A stretch of DNA of 64,000 nucleotides, taken from positions 124,001 to 188,000 of the forward strand of contig NZ_MDVX01000008.1 in NCBI RefSeq assembly GCF_001719615.1, in the 5' to 3' direction. This DNA comes from Neptunicoccus sediminis (lineage in GTDB: Bacteria > Pseudomonadota > Alphaproteobacteria > Rhodobacterales > Rhodobacteraceae). The position numbers were made by a program, and so were the translations under genes. The notes beneath the pieces were generated by a model. The model did no database searches. It saw only the letters and a list, made by a program, of their open reading frames with translations, and was not told the origin of the DNA. Shown piece by piece: positions 17,257 to 24,041 of this stretch (the stretch's first letter is position 1; the number at the start of each line of letters is the position of its first letter).

Positions 17257-17280
17257 GTCGGGCTGAAGCCCGACCTACGG
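17257..17280. repeat. REP-like palindrome within the AAA+ cluster
   Basis: GTCGGGC-TGAA-GCCCGAC (17257-17274) followed by CTACGG. Read in reverse it is CCGTAGGTCGGGCTTCAGCC and so on, the form of a palindrome I know from many proteobacterial intergenic repeats. It lies between the ATPase stop and the start of the next gene, so it could act as a hairpin tuning expression within the operon. Confidence 0.6.
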
Positions 17281-17291
17281 GGTGCCCTCTC

Positions 17292-18749
17292 ATGATGCGT
17301 CTTGTGCGTCGGGGGTTGATGTTCGGGAACCTGTTTGAGGTGCGCTCCCCCACTTTGGTGGAACGCTACAACCGTGCGCTGGAACATCTGACGGGGCGGC
17401 GGACTGCGCTGACGGAATTCCATCTGGATATTTCCGGCTATTCCCCTGAAATCGGGGATGAATTTGGCGATGATCTCTACCTCAATCCCAACGGATGCAA
17501 CCGGCAGTTTATTGTGCTGTCCACCGAGCAAAAGACCGCGCCGCTGCTGAATGCGAAATTCTCTACCTCGCGCAGCATCCTGCGGCGTTGGATGGATGAA
17601 AACGAGGATCAGTTGTTTGCGCTGACCGCCAAGGATGCCGTGGCCGGAGAGTTGGTGAACTCTGTGTTTTCAGTTCAGCGTCCCAACGACCTGCTGGCCA
17701 TGCGCCGGATAGAGGTTGAGGCCGACACAACGGCCTCTACGGTTGAGGATGGCAAAATCCTGCAAGGCAAAATCGACCGTTTCCTGCGGGAAGAGGACGC
17801 GTGGTGGGATGATGTGCTGATTGCCGAGATGATCGAGATCGGCAAGAAAACCGGCGATATTACCCGCAATCCGGTCGTCTTTACCCACAACAGCTTTGAA
17901 CAGCGCAACTTTTACACCTCTCATTTTGGCGGGCTGTACGTGTTCCGCGATTTGGAAGAGGCGGCCGTAATTTCGGCGCAGGTTGTAGATGACGTATCCG
18001 AGTGGGATGTCGAATACGTAATGGATTTTACCCAGCGCAATGACATCGCGACCTTCCTGGCAGCGAATAACCTTGTGGAGCCGATCACCTCGGCGCGGGG
18101 GCGGGATGTGGCTGCGATCCTGCAACAAAAGCTCGATTTTATTGTCGTGGACACCGCCGCCGCATCAGGTGAGCAGTTTGAAAATCCGGATCGCAGGACC
18201 CTGCGCCAGCTTGCACGCAGACATTTCCACCATCTGCCACAGGAATACGAAGGGCTATACCGTTTGTGGCAATGGGCGCGGGGTCAGGGGGACTGGCCGC
18301 GGATCACCTCTGAACATCCGGCCTATTTCTATACGTTACGGGCCAGCGATCACGCCGATAAGGATCTGGTGAACATGCTTCTGGCGGAACTCGCCCCGCT
18401 GGATGTGCGCCAGTTGTTCATCTGCCACAAAGAAGCCTTCTACCGTGCCTATGCCGGATGGTCGGACGCCAAAAAGGACTTTGTGGCAGAATATCTGGCC
18501 TCTGCCTATATGATGGACAAGGCCGGCGCGCGGGAGGAATTGTTCGGCCATGACGCCGCCATAGACGCCCCCCCGCCTGCCAGAGAACCGCAGGCCCGCA
18601 AGCCGGCAATCCAGCCTTGGGGTCGTCGCAAGGATGATGATGACGACGATTACGACGACGACGATGATGATGATGATGATGATGATGACGATAAAGACCG
18701 CGATATGATACGACTGGTGGGCCCTTGGGGGGCGGTAAAACGGAGATAG
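17292..18749 (+). CDS. Unknown protein with a poly-aspartate tail, AAA+ cluster
   Basis: 485 residues; I recall similar Rhodobacterales proteins under a DUF label (possibly DUF6638), not verified. No signal peptide or membrane helix. Body of the protein: FHLDISGYSPEIGDEFGDDL, VVFTHNSFEQRNFYTSHFGG, and a helical C-terminal half. Residues about 448-467 are six Asp, Tyr, thirteen Asp, encoded by alternating GAT/GAC, then KDRDMIRLVGPWGAVKRR. The acidic tail then basic end suggests binding to cations or to a basic partner. The start has only a weak GGGGTG site downstream of the REP-like hairpin. The 73-nt gap from the ATPase is the largest in the cluster. Confidence 0.75.
   Translation: MMRLVRRGLMFGNLFEVRSPTLVERYNRALEHLTGRRTALTEFHLDISGYSPEIGDEFGDDLYLNPNGCNRQFIVLSTEQKTAPLLNAKFSTSRSILRRWMDENEDQLFALTAKDAVAGELVNSVFSVQRPNDLLAMRRIEVEADTTASTVEDGKILQGKIDRFLREEDAWWDDVLIAEMIEIGKKTGDITRNPVVFTHNSFEQRNFYTSHFGGLYVFRDLEEAAVISAQVVDDVSEWDVEYVMDFTQRNDIATFLAANNLVEPITSARGRDVAAILQQKLDFIVVDTAAASGEQFENPDRRTLRQLARRHFHHLPQEYEGLYRLWQWARGQGDWPRITSEHPAYFYTLRASDHADKDLVNMLLAELAPLDVRQLFICHKEAFYRAYAGWSDAKKDFVAEYLASAYMMDKAGAREELFGHDAAIDAPPPAREPQARKPAIQPWGRRKDDDDDDYDDDDDDDDDDDDDKDRDMIRLVGPWGAVKRR
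18633..18692 (+). repeat. GAY trinucleotide repeat encoding poly-Asp
   Basis: Twenty codons that are GAT or GAC apart from one TAC, with a pure run of eight consecutive GAT codons in the second half. Slippage here would change tail length without shifting frame. Confidence 0.9.
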
Positions 18750-18753
18750 TCCA

Positions 18754-19023
18754 ATGTTCGGATGGGTGAGATTAATCATTATCGGCTTGTTTTTGATGAC
18801 AATCGTCTACATCTGTCTGTCATGGTACTCCCGTTCTGTGCGGCGTGAGAAACTGGAAAAGCAGTTTGACGAAGGCGCAGAACATCCCGGTCCCCGTGAA
18901 CAGTTCATCGAGGACGGGCTGAAAGCCTATGAAGGGTCGCTCCGGCGCAAGCTGATCTGGGGCGTTTACGTTATTCCGGTCATTCTGGTGATCGTGATGC
19001 TATATGTGACAAATTTTATGTGA
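18754..19023 (+). CDS. Small membrane protein, AAA+ cluster
   Basis: 89 residues, not recognised. Two hydrophobic helices at about 5-25 (VRLIIIGLFLMTIVYICLSW) and 68-88 (LIWGVYVIPVILVIVMLYV) flank a charged 40-residue loop (RREKLEKQFDEGAEHPGPRE). It starts 4 nt after the poly-Asp protein stop and ends 10 nt before the DUF1523 gene, so all three share a message. It probably anchors the system in the inner membrane. Confidence 0.8.
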   Translation: MFGWVRLIIIGLFLMTIVYICLSWYSRSVRREKLEKQFDEGAEHPGPREQFIEDGLKAYEGSLRRKLIWGVYVIPVILVIVMLYVTNFM

Positions 19024-19033
19024 GGATGGCCAT

Positions 19034-19696
19034 ATGCGCTGGTTCAAATGGGGTTTCTGGATTGTCTTGATCGCGCTGGTCTTTGCGTTCCTGCATTATA
19101 CGCTGCCACAGCGCGACATCGTGCGGGTGACAGGAACCGAAATTATCCGGCAGGATTTCTCCAAATGGAACCGCATCTTTTACGCCCAGACCGACAGCGG
19201 CAACAACGAGAACGTTAACCGCGACCTGCGCCTGATTAACACGGTCTATCCCGACGGCAAAATCATGGTTTTTCGCAATGAAGACACCGGATTTGGCTGG
19301 CCGTGGTATTTCAAACTGGACAGCTCTAACCTGCACGCAGAAGCGGCGGACAGGGTTTCTACCCGTGCGGCGCCGGAATGGGTGGCAATCAAACACTACG
19401 GCTGGCGCAATGAATACCTGTCGATCTATCCAAATGCGGTGACAATCTGGGATGTTTCGGGTCCGGATGCACGGATTATCCCTTGGTCGAACTTTGTGAT
19501 TTATGCGGTCATCGGGCTGCTTATGCTGGGATTTTACCGGTTGGTGCAACGGTTCAAACGGCGCAAGATTGATCCTGCGCTGGCCCAGATAGAGGAACGC
19601 TGGGACGCGGTCGAAATCCGCGCTGCGGAAGCGGGCGAGGATGTAAACCGCGCCAGAGGCGGCGTACGCGCCTGGTTCAAAAGCTGGTTCGGATAA
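19034..19696 (+). CDS. DUF1523 family membrane protein, AAA+ cluster
   Basis: 220 residues. The N-terminal signature MRWFKWGFWIVLIALVFAFL and HYTLPQRDIVRVTGTEI is that of DUF1523 proteins, known mainly from Rhodobacterales. One helix at about 7-25, a periplasmic domain of about 130 residues (VNRDLRLINTVYPDGKIMVF, WPWYFKLDSSNL), a second helix near 156-175 (FVIYAVIGLLMLGFYRLV) and a basic cytoplasmic tail. It is the last gene of the cluster and gives the system an envelope-facing domain. The gene is followed by a stem-loop at 19794-19820. Confidence 0.85.
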   Translation: MRWFKWGFWIVLIALVFAFLHYTLPQRDIVRVTGTEIIRQDFSKWNRIFYAQTDSGNNENVNRDLRLINTVYPDGKIMVFRNEDTGFGWPWYFKLDSSNLHAEAADRVSTRAAPEWVAIKHYGWRNEYLSIYPNAVTIWDVSGPDARIIPWSNFVIYAVIGLLMLGFYRLVQRFKRRKIDPALAQIEERWDAVEIRAAEAGEDVNRARGGVRAWFKSWFG

Positions 19697-19793
19697 TTGC
19701 GAAAGCGGCAGATGACAGGGCGAAACCGGATCCGGACCTGCCCCTTTCAATGCGCCGCTGCCTTGAACGAGTACCACCGACACAGGTGGTTAT

Positions 19794-19827
19794 AACCGGC
19801 CTGATCTGTTCAGCCCGGTTTCTGTTT
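19794..19827 (+). terminator. Probable terminator of the AAA+ cluster
   Basis: AACCGG-C-CTGA-(TCTGT)-TCAG-C-CCGGTT, an 10-pair stem with one C/C mismatch, followed by TCTGTTT, about 100 nt after the DUF1523 stop. It lies just beyond the end of the convergent MFS gene. Confidence 0.55.
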
Positions 19828-19829
19828 GG

Positions 19830-21047
19830 TCACACCGCAGCGGCGGCCGATTTGCGATGTGCCGCATAGTAAATCGTGATCACGATCATCAGGTTCAGCA
19901 GGCCAAACAGCGCCGCATTTCCAAAAGCCCATGTATAGGCACCCGTCAAATCAAACGACAGCCCCCCCTGCCAGCCGCCAAGCGCATGTCCGAGCCAGCC
20001 AAACGAAAGGACTATGCCCGTGGCTGATGCGCGGCGGGATTCCGGTGTCAGGGCTCTGACAGAGATCAAAACACCCGTCATAACGCCGCCGTATCCAAAA
20101 CCGTAAAGCGGCGCAAACAGCCAGAAAGATTGCATTGTGCCCAGCATCAAAAAGCCGAGCATCAAGGCGGTTTGCCATGCCGTTGCCGCCATCCAAGCGC
20201 GCAGCGGTCCGATCAGGTCTGCCAGTCGCCCGAAGAACAAACGCCCGCCGATTGCGGCCATTAACATCAGCAACAATGGTCCGCCTGCCTCTGCCCCTAC
20301 GCCGCAAACGCTCTGGATGAGGGGAACAAGATGCATCAGGGGAACAGCCATTCCCGCGCAACAGCCCAAGACCGCAATGGACAGCGCAGGCAGCACCACC
20401 CAGTGCGAAAGCCTCGGGCGGTCCGTGCTATCCGCGCGGGAAATGTTCTGGGTTTTCGCAGGGGGTTCGCGCATCAGAAACGACAGCGGCACCAGCGTAA
20501 CGGCTGCCAGAACCCCTAGACTGGTAATCGCAGTCTGCCAGCCGAAATTCTCAATCAGATACCCCGCGCCATAAGGCACCAACCCCTGCCCCATCGCCTG
20601 CCCCGCAGAGGCAATCCCGATGGCCAGCCCCGCGCCGGTCTGAAACCAGCGCCCGACCAGCGCCATAACCGGCGCAAACAGCGCACCACCGCCAAACACA
20701 CCAGCGCCGAAAAACAGCGCGTAAAACTGCCAGAGCGTTTGCGCATAGGCAGATGTTACCAAGGTCACGGACATCGCTACGGCACCGATCAGACAGACGG
20801 TACGGGTCTGCACTCGGTCCGCCAGAAACCCCATTCCGATGCCACCCAATCCGATGCCGATCAAGCCGACAGAATTGATGGCAGAAGTATCCGCACGGCT
20901 CCACCCGAAATGCGCCTCCAGAGGCAGCAGAAAAGCCGAAATACCATTAACCAACGTCCCCATCGCAATCGCCAGCAAAAGGGCGGCTGCCAAAACGACC
21001 AACCAACGAAACGCCGGTTCGGACGGTCTGTCTTGCTCTAGTTCCAT
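19830..21047 (-). CDS. MFS transporter, monocarboxylate/oxalate-formate type
   Basis: Inner-membrane secondary transporter, 405 residues with 12 predicted helices. The N-terminal half carries AFLLPLEAHFGWSRADTSAI and the loop GFLADRVQTRTV, the MFS A-motif region; the pattern resembles the monocarboxylate/oxalate-formate antiporter branch. The substrate cannot be read from sequence. Start at the ATG 21047 with AGGGA 8 nt upstream; a TTG two codons earlier is disfavoured. The gene is monocistronic and convergent with the AAA+ cluster. Confidence 0.85.
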   Translation of the reverse strand: MELEQDRPSEPAFRWLVVLAAALLLAIAMGTLVNGISAFLLPLEAHFGWSRADTSAINSVGLIGIGLGGIGMGFLADRVQTRTVCLIGAVAMSVTLVTSAYAQTLWQFYALFFGAGVFGGGALFAPVMALVGRWFQTGAGLAIGIASAGQAMGQGLVPYGAGYLIENFGWQTAITSLGVLAAVTLVPLSFLMREPPAKTQNISRADSTDRPRLSHWVVLPALSIAVLGCCAGMAVPLMHLVPLIQSVCGVGAEAGGPLLLMLMAAIGGRLFFGRLADLIGPLRAWMAATAWQTALMLGFLMLGTMQSFWLFAPLYGFGYGGVMTGVLISVRALTPESRRASATGIVLSFGWLGHALGGWQGGLSFDLTGAYTWAFGNAALFGLLNLMIVITIYYAAHRKSAAAAV

Positions 21048-21339
21048 GCTCAAATCCCTTTGCTATGAAATTCTCCGGAAGCAAAAAATGCGACTTCCGA
21101 CAGGATCACGTCTATGGGAATTTAATGTCACGAGGCACAAGCCTGTTACAAGCTCAACCTTACGTATCAACTACGGATTGTTACGCTGAAAGGCGTGGTT
21201 ATGGCGCGTAAGAGGCGATCCGTTTTTATGTGGCGGAACGACCGCAAGCAGCGATGCACCTGTTTTCGCATCGCAGGTTCATAAGTTGCGGCCCCGATTG
21301 ACGATACTTCAGGGCCGCAGTTGGATTAGGTCTTGAAAA

Positions 21340-21891
21340 TCAGGCTTTCTTACGACGCCTCACCGCAGCAAGCCCCCCGAGACCGGCCAACAGCAACCAG
21401 CCCGCGGCGGGAAGCGGTACGGGAGTTAAGGGTTGGTAGTAGATGGACGCGTGTGACAGGTCCTTAGAGGAAGTCCATGCCCCCGATGTTGTGTCGACAA
21501 GGAAGGAGGCCCATCCGTTGCCTGCTTTCAGATTGATGATCACGCTCGACGCGCTCGCAAGGGACGTTAATCCCCAAGCACCAGAAGTCGAACCATTGAC
21601 GACACCGGAATTGAACGTAATGCTTTGGTCTCCTGAAGAAACGTCGTCATTCTTATCGGCTAGAATCCAATTGGTCAGGCCGAATATTGAAAAGGTTGAT
21701 CCAATGTCGTTTGTATCGTTCCCATTGAAACAAGCCGCATCTAACGCATCGGTAAGCGATAGGGTTGCAGCAGAATTTCCAGGGCCGGACGTGGTGCACG
21801 ACATAGTTGCAGAATTTGCAGGACCCGTCAGCGCCAGAAGACCACCAACTGCAAGGGTCATAATTGTAGATTTAATCTTAAAATAAACCAT
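21340..21891 (-). CDS. VPLPA-CTERM sorting domain protein
   Basis: 183 residues. N-terminal signal peptide (IMTLAVGGLLALTGPANSA), a Ser/Thr/Gly-rich secreted body with few charged residues (GDQSITFNSGVVNGSTSGAW), then the C-terminal tripartite signal VPLPAAGWLLLAGLGG followed by LAAVRRRKKA. That signal directs processing by an exosortase-like enzyme in Rhodobacterales, giving surface or extracellular-polymer proteins. ATG at 21891 with AGGGTGG about 8 nt upstream is preferred to the GTG three codons earlier. No exosortase gene lies in the window. The preceding DNA is unusually AT-rich. Confidence 0.9.
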   Translation of the reverse strand: MVYFKIKSTIMTLAVGGLLALTGPANSATMSCTTSGPGNSAATLSLTDALDAACFNGNDTNDIGSTFSIFGLTNWILADKNDDVSSGDQSITFNSGVVNGSTSGAWGLTSLASASSVIINLKAGNGWASFLVDTTSGAWTSSKDLSHASIYYQPLTPVPLPAAGWLLLAGLGGLAAVRRRKKA

Positions 21892-21969
21892 TTTGGCCAC
21901 CCTGTTCTCTAAGAGAGATTAAAGAGGTTAAAAAAGTATTGAGTTAAATTTTACCACGTTTTCCAATTT

Positions 21970-21991
21970 TTAAGTATTTTTTCATACTTAA
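21970..21991. promoter_or_regulatory. Inverted repeat upstream of the VPLPA-CTERM gene
   Basis: TTAAGTAT-TTTTTC-ATACTTAA, perfect 8-bp arms, in AT-rich DNA upstream of the gene. It is a plausible operator or promoter element. Confidence 0.4.
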
Positions 21992-22339
21992 CGACTAGAA
22001 CCCTGTAAAACATTACAATTATTGTCGGTCTATACTTACTTGCAGTGGAATCTGCTCCATGTATTTCACCAATACATAACCCTAGCTTCTGCGGGTTTTC
22101 AGCGAATCACTATGATCGCTCTTCCGGTCGCAGCGCAACGGCGGTGCCACGGCTACGGGATCCGCTTAGCCAAACAGCCAATCTGATCAATTAGAGGGGT
22201 TTGCTGCTGTCACCGGTGCATTCGTGGCGGAAATGTCGGTCGCTCGACTTAGCGCTTCTCGGCCGTAACGGAACAGAGCCAAGCTATCCGGACAGCAGCC
22301 TTCATTAACCAACACCACCGGACAACCCGCGCAAAAGCC

Positions 22340-22368
22340 AACCCCCGCTGTGTCTCACAACGGGGGTT
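22340..22368. repeat. Stem-loop AACCCCCG/CGGGGGTT
   Basis: Perfect 8-bp arms with a 13-nt loop. No T-run worth the name follows on either side. Neighbour of the 22381-22418 stem-loop. Confidence 0.5.
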
Positions 22369-22380
22369 CTGCAATGACAG

Positions 22381-22418
22381 GTCGTGTAGCTTCAGAAGGG
22401 ACAGTTGAGCTACACGAC
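22381..22418. repeat. Perfect 11-bp inverted repeat downstream of hsp20
   Basis: GTCGTGTAGCT at 22381-22391 and AGCTACACGAC at 22408-22418, 16-nt spacer. No gene overlaps it. Confidence 0.6.
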
Positions 22419-22452
22419 GGCTTGGCCGGCCTATTGGGAGGCAGGCAGGTTC

Positions 22453-22485
22453 CCGGCGCCCGAGGGGGAGGAAAAGGGGCGCCGG
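22453..22485 (-). terminator. Stem-loop at the hsp20 3' end
   Basis: CCGGCGCCC/GGGCGCCGG, 9-bp perfect arms, 9 nt after the hsp20 stop on the minus strand. There is no U-run directly after the stem, so termination efficiency is uncertain. Confidence 0.5.
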
Positions 22486-22493
22486 AAATTGGC

Positions 22494-22982
22494 TTAAGCA
22501 GTTTCTTTCTTGGTCACTTTTTTATCGGCTTTGGCTTCAATCGCCTTGCCCGGACCGGCGATTTCAATACGCCGCGGCTTCAGTGCCTCTGGCACTTCGC
22601 GCACCAGATCCACATGCAGGATACCGTTTTCTGTCTTCGCGCCAGTGGCACGGACATGATCCGCAAGGTGGAAACGCTTTTCAAAAGCGCGGGACGCAAT
22701 GCCGCGATGCAGGTAGGTCACGTCAGCGGACTCACTCTCGGCATCCGCTTTCTTGGCGGAGATAACCAGTTGACCATCACGCATTTCGATGGAGAGTTCG
22801 TCATCTGTGAAACCTGCAACAGCTACAGAGATCCTGTAGGCGTTTTCGTCGGTTTTTTCGATGTTGTAGGGGGGGTAGCCGTTCGTGTTGACATCGACAG
22901 TCATGGCACGGTCCAGCATGGATGCAAGACGGTCAAAGCCGACGGTGGAACGGTAAAGGGGTGCAAAATCATAAGTTCGCAT
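22494..22982 (-). CDS. Small heat-shock protein, Hsp20/IbpA family
   Basis: ATP-independent chaperone that holds unfolding proteins in the cytosol. 162 residues. N-terminal MRTYDFAPLYRSTVGFDRLA and the alpha-crystallin domain at about 38-130 (YRISVAVAGFTDDELSIEMR, ASRAFEKRFHLADHV, GILHVDLVREVPE) match the bacterial IbpA class A group. The C-terminal tail is Lys/Glu-rich, with RRIEIAG in place of the usual I-x-I/V anchor. Start ATG at 22982 with a full AAGGAGG site. The upstream region shows an RpoH-type promoter and a ROSE-like leader, so it is heat-induced at two levels. Confidence 0.95.
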   Translation of the reverse strand: MRTYDFAPLYRSTVGFDRLASMLDRAMTVDVNTNGYPPYNIEKTDENAYRISVAVAGFTDDELSIEMRDGQLVISAKKADAESESADVTYLHRGIASRAFEKRFHLADHVRATGAKTENGILHVDLVREVPEALKPRRIEIAGPGKAIEAKADKKVTKKETA

Positions 22983-23078
22983 AGGGAAACATCCTCCTTA
23001 AGAAGCGATACTTCAGGTATGGCCTTCCGGTATGGACAGGCCGATTTCTGACACCGGACCCCGTTATGGGCATCCGGT
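22983..23078 (-). ncRNA. ROSE-like RNA thermometer in the hsp20 leader
   Basis: The roughly 95-nt leader folds as CCGGA/TCCGG, then GGCCT/AGGCC, then a terminal hairpin pairing AUC-(G)-CUU with the AAGGAGGAU ribosome site. It carries the UCGCU sequence (23008-23004), matching the U-U/C-GCU motif of ROSE elements, with one G left unpaired opposite the Shine-Dalgarno. ROSE elements are known before alphaproteobacterial small heat-shock genes. Pairing worked out by hand. Confidence 0.7.
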
Positions 23079-23084
23079 AACACA

Positions 23085-23115
23085 CAATCTAGGAGTCGGG
23101 TTTCACCCTTTCAAG
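23085..23115 (-). promoter_or_regulatory. RpoH (sigma-32) type promoter of hsp20
   Basis: CTTGAAA (23115-23109) and CCTAGATTG (23093-23085) on the minus strand, 18 nt between CTTG and CCTA, close to the alphaproteobacterial RpoH consensus CTTG-N17/18-CYTATnT. Confidence 0.65.
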
Positions 23116-23116
23116 A

Positions 23117-23929
23117 TCAGTACTTCAAAAAACTTGTCTGGTCAGAGCGACCCAGTTGTTCGCTTAAAGATTTGGAAGAAGGACGCTTGGATTTGAACAC
23201 GCCGTTGTCCGATTTTAACTGTCCCATTAGCTCTTCCAGAGGGCGGCCGAGCGAGGTGCCCAGCGCCACTTCGCGATTGTTCCATGTCGCTTTGGCAGAA
23301 ATCACGGACGCGATTTTCGGATAGCCGTTTTCCATGACAAAGATCGGGGAACCGGATGCCCCGAAGGTGGCGAGACAGGACAGAACCAGCACGGAAAGGC
23401 TTTTGCCGAGGATTTCGCAAGGTTCCTCAATCGAGGGCCAGTCATCCCGGTCGCGCCCGTAAGAGACCACTTTGACCGAAGTGCCGATTGTCGGACGCGG
23501 TGCACGCTCAAAGGGCATGATGGTGGTGTTGCGGATCGGATGCTGCAATTCGATGATGGAAATGTCATGGCCCACATTGTTGAACTCTGCCGATCCCTGA
23601 TGGGCGTAGGCAGGATGCACAACGACGCGCCGCCCGACGCCGTGGGCCGCAGCACGGCCCTGACGCCAACCGGCGGCGAAGGTGATTTCGCCGGCATCGA
23701 GCACCCTGCCGGTGTAGGGATCAAACACGCAGTGGGCCGCGGTCAGGACCAGATCGGGGGCGATCAGGGCACCCGTGCAAAAACCGCCGCTTGCGGTGTT
23801 GACGCGTCCGACAGACTGCCATGCGCGGGCTTCGTCCGCGGTCATCAGTTTGCGCAGGGGGTCGCCATTCTCGGCGGTGGCGAGCGTGGCAAAAAAGACT
23901 GAAAATATGGCTAAAAGACGCGCGATCAT
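23117..23929 (-). CDS. Exported trypsin-like serine protease
   Basis: 270 residues from the ATG at 23929 with a signal peptide (IARLLAIFSVFFATLATA). Chymotrypsin-fold catalytic triad complete: H66 in LTAAHC, D122 in GHDISIIEL, S192 in FGASGSP. Cysteines flank the histidine (C51, C67) as in the family. No PDZ domain, so not DegP; it resembles small V8/trypsin-like proteases annotated as S1 peptidases in Roseobacters. The mature enzyme acts in the periplasm or outside. Its stop lies next to the -35 of the hsp20 promoter, but hsp20 has its own signals, so co-transcription is not needed. Confidence 0.9.
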   Translation of the reverse strand: MIARLLAIFSVFFATLATAENGDPLRKLMTADEARAWQSVGRVNTASGGFCTGALIAPDLVLTAAHCVFDPYTGRVLDAGEITFAAGWRQGRAAAHGVGRRVVVHPAYAHQGSAEFNNVGHDISIIELQHPIRNTTIMPFERAPRPTIGTSVKVVSYGRDRDDWPSIEEPCEILGKSLSVLVLSCLATFGASGSPIFVMENGYPKIASVISAKATWNNREVALGTSLGRPLEELMGQLKSDNGVFKSKRPSSKSLSEQLGRSDQTSFLKY

Positions 23930-24041
23930 GACAGCTACCCGTTGTTCTACCCTGCCAGTTTGTCCCAACACTTGGTCTAAAACATGTCCGTACGACGAAA
24001 AATTATGTCAAGGTTGAGGCAACCACGCCCGACCGCCCTGC

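Larger units (their letters stand above)
21892..22452. other. Long gene-free region between hsp20 and the VPLPA-CTERM gene
   Basis: About 560 bases (602 to the hsp20 stop). The first 150 are AT-rich and include a perfect inverted repeat TTAAGTAT/ATACTTAA at 21970-21991, 80-100 nt before the VPLPA-CTERM start. 22060-22330 is of normal GC content without any ORF I trust. 22340-22368 and 22381-22418 form two neighbouring strong stem-loops. No clear gene; a small RNA is possible. Confidence 0.5.

Noticed and set aside
15890-17353. 487-codon open frame antisense to the AAA+ ATPase
   Set aside because: The plus strand encodes Walker A and B motifs and is in an operon; the antisense frame has neither domain nor start signal.
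22350-23051. Plus-strand frame of 233 codons over hsp20
   Set aside because: Antisense of the Hsp20 alpha-crystallin domain and its leader; no domain of its own.
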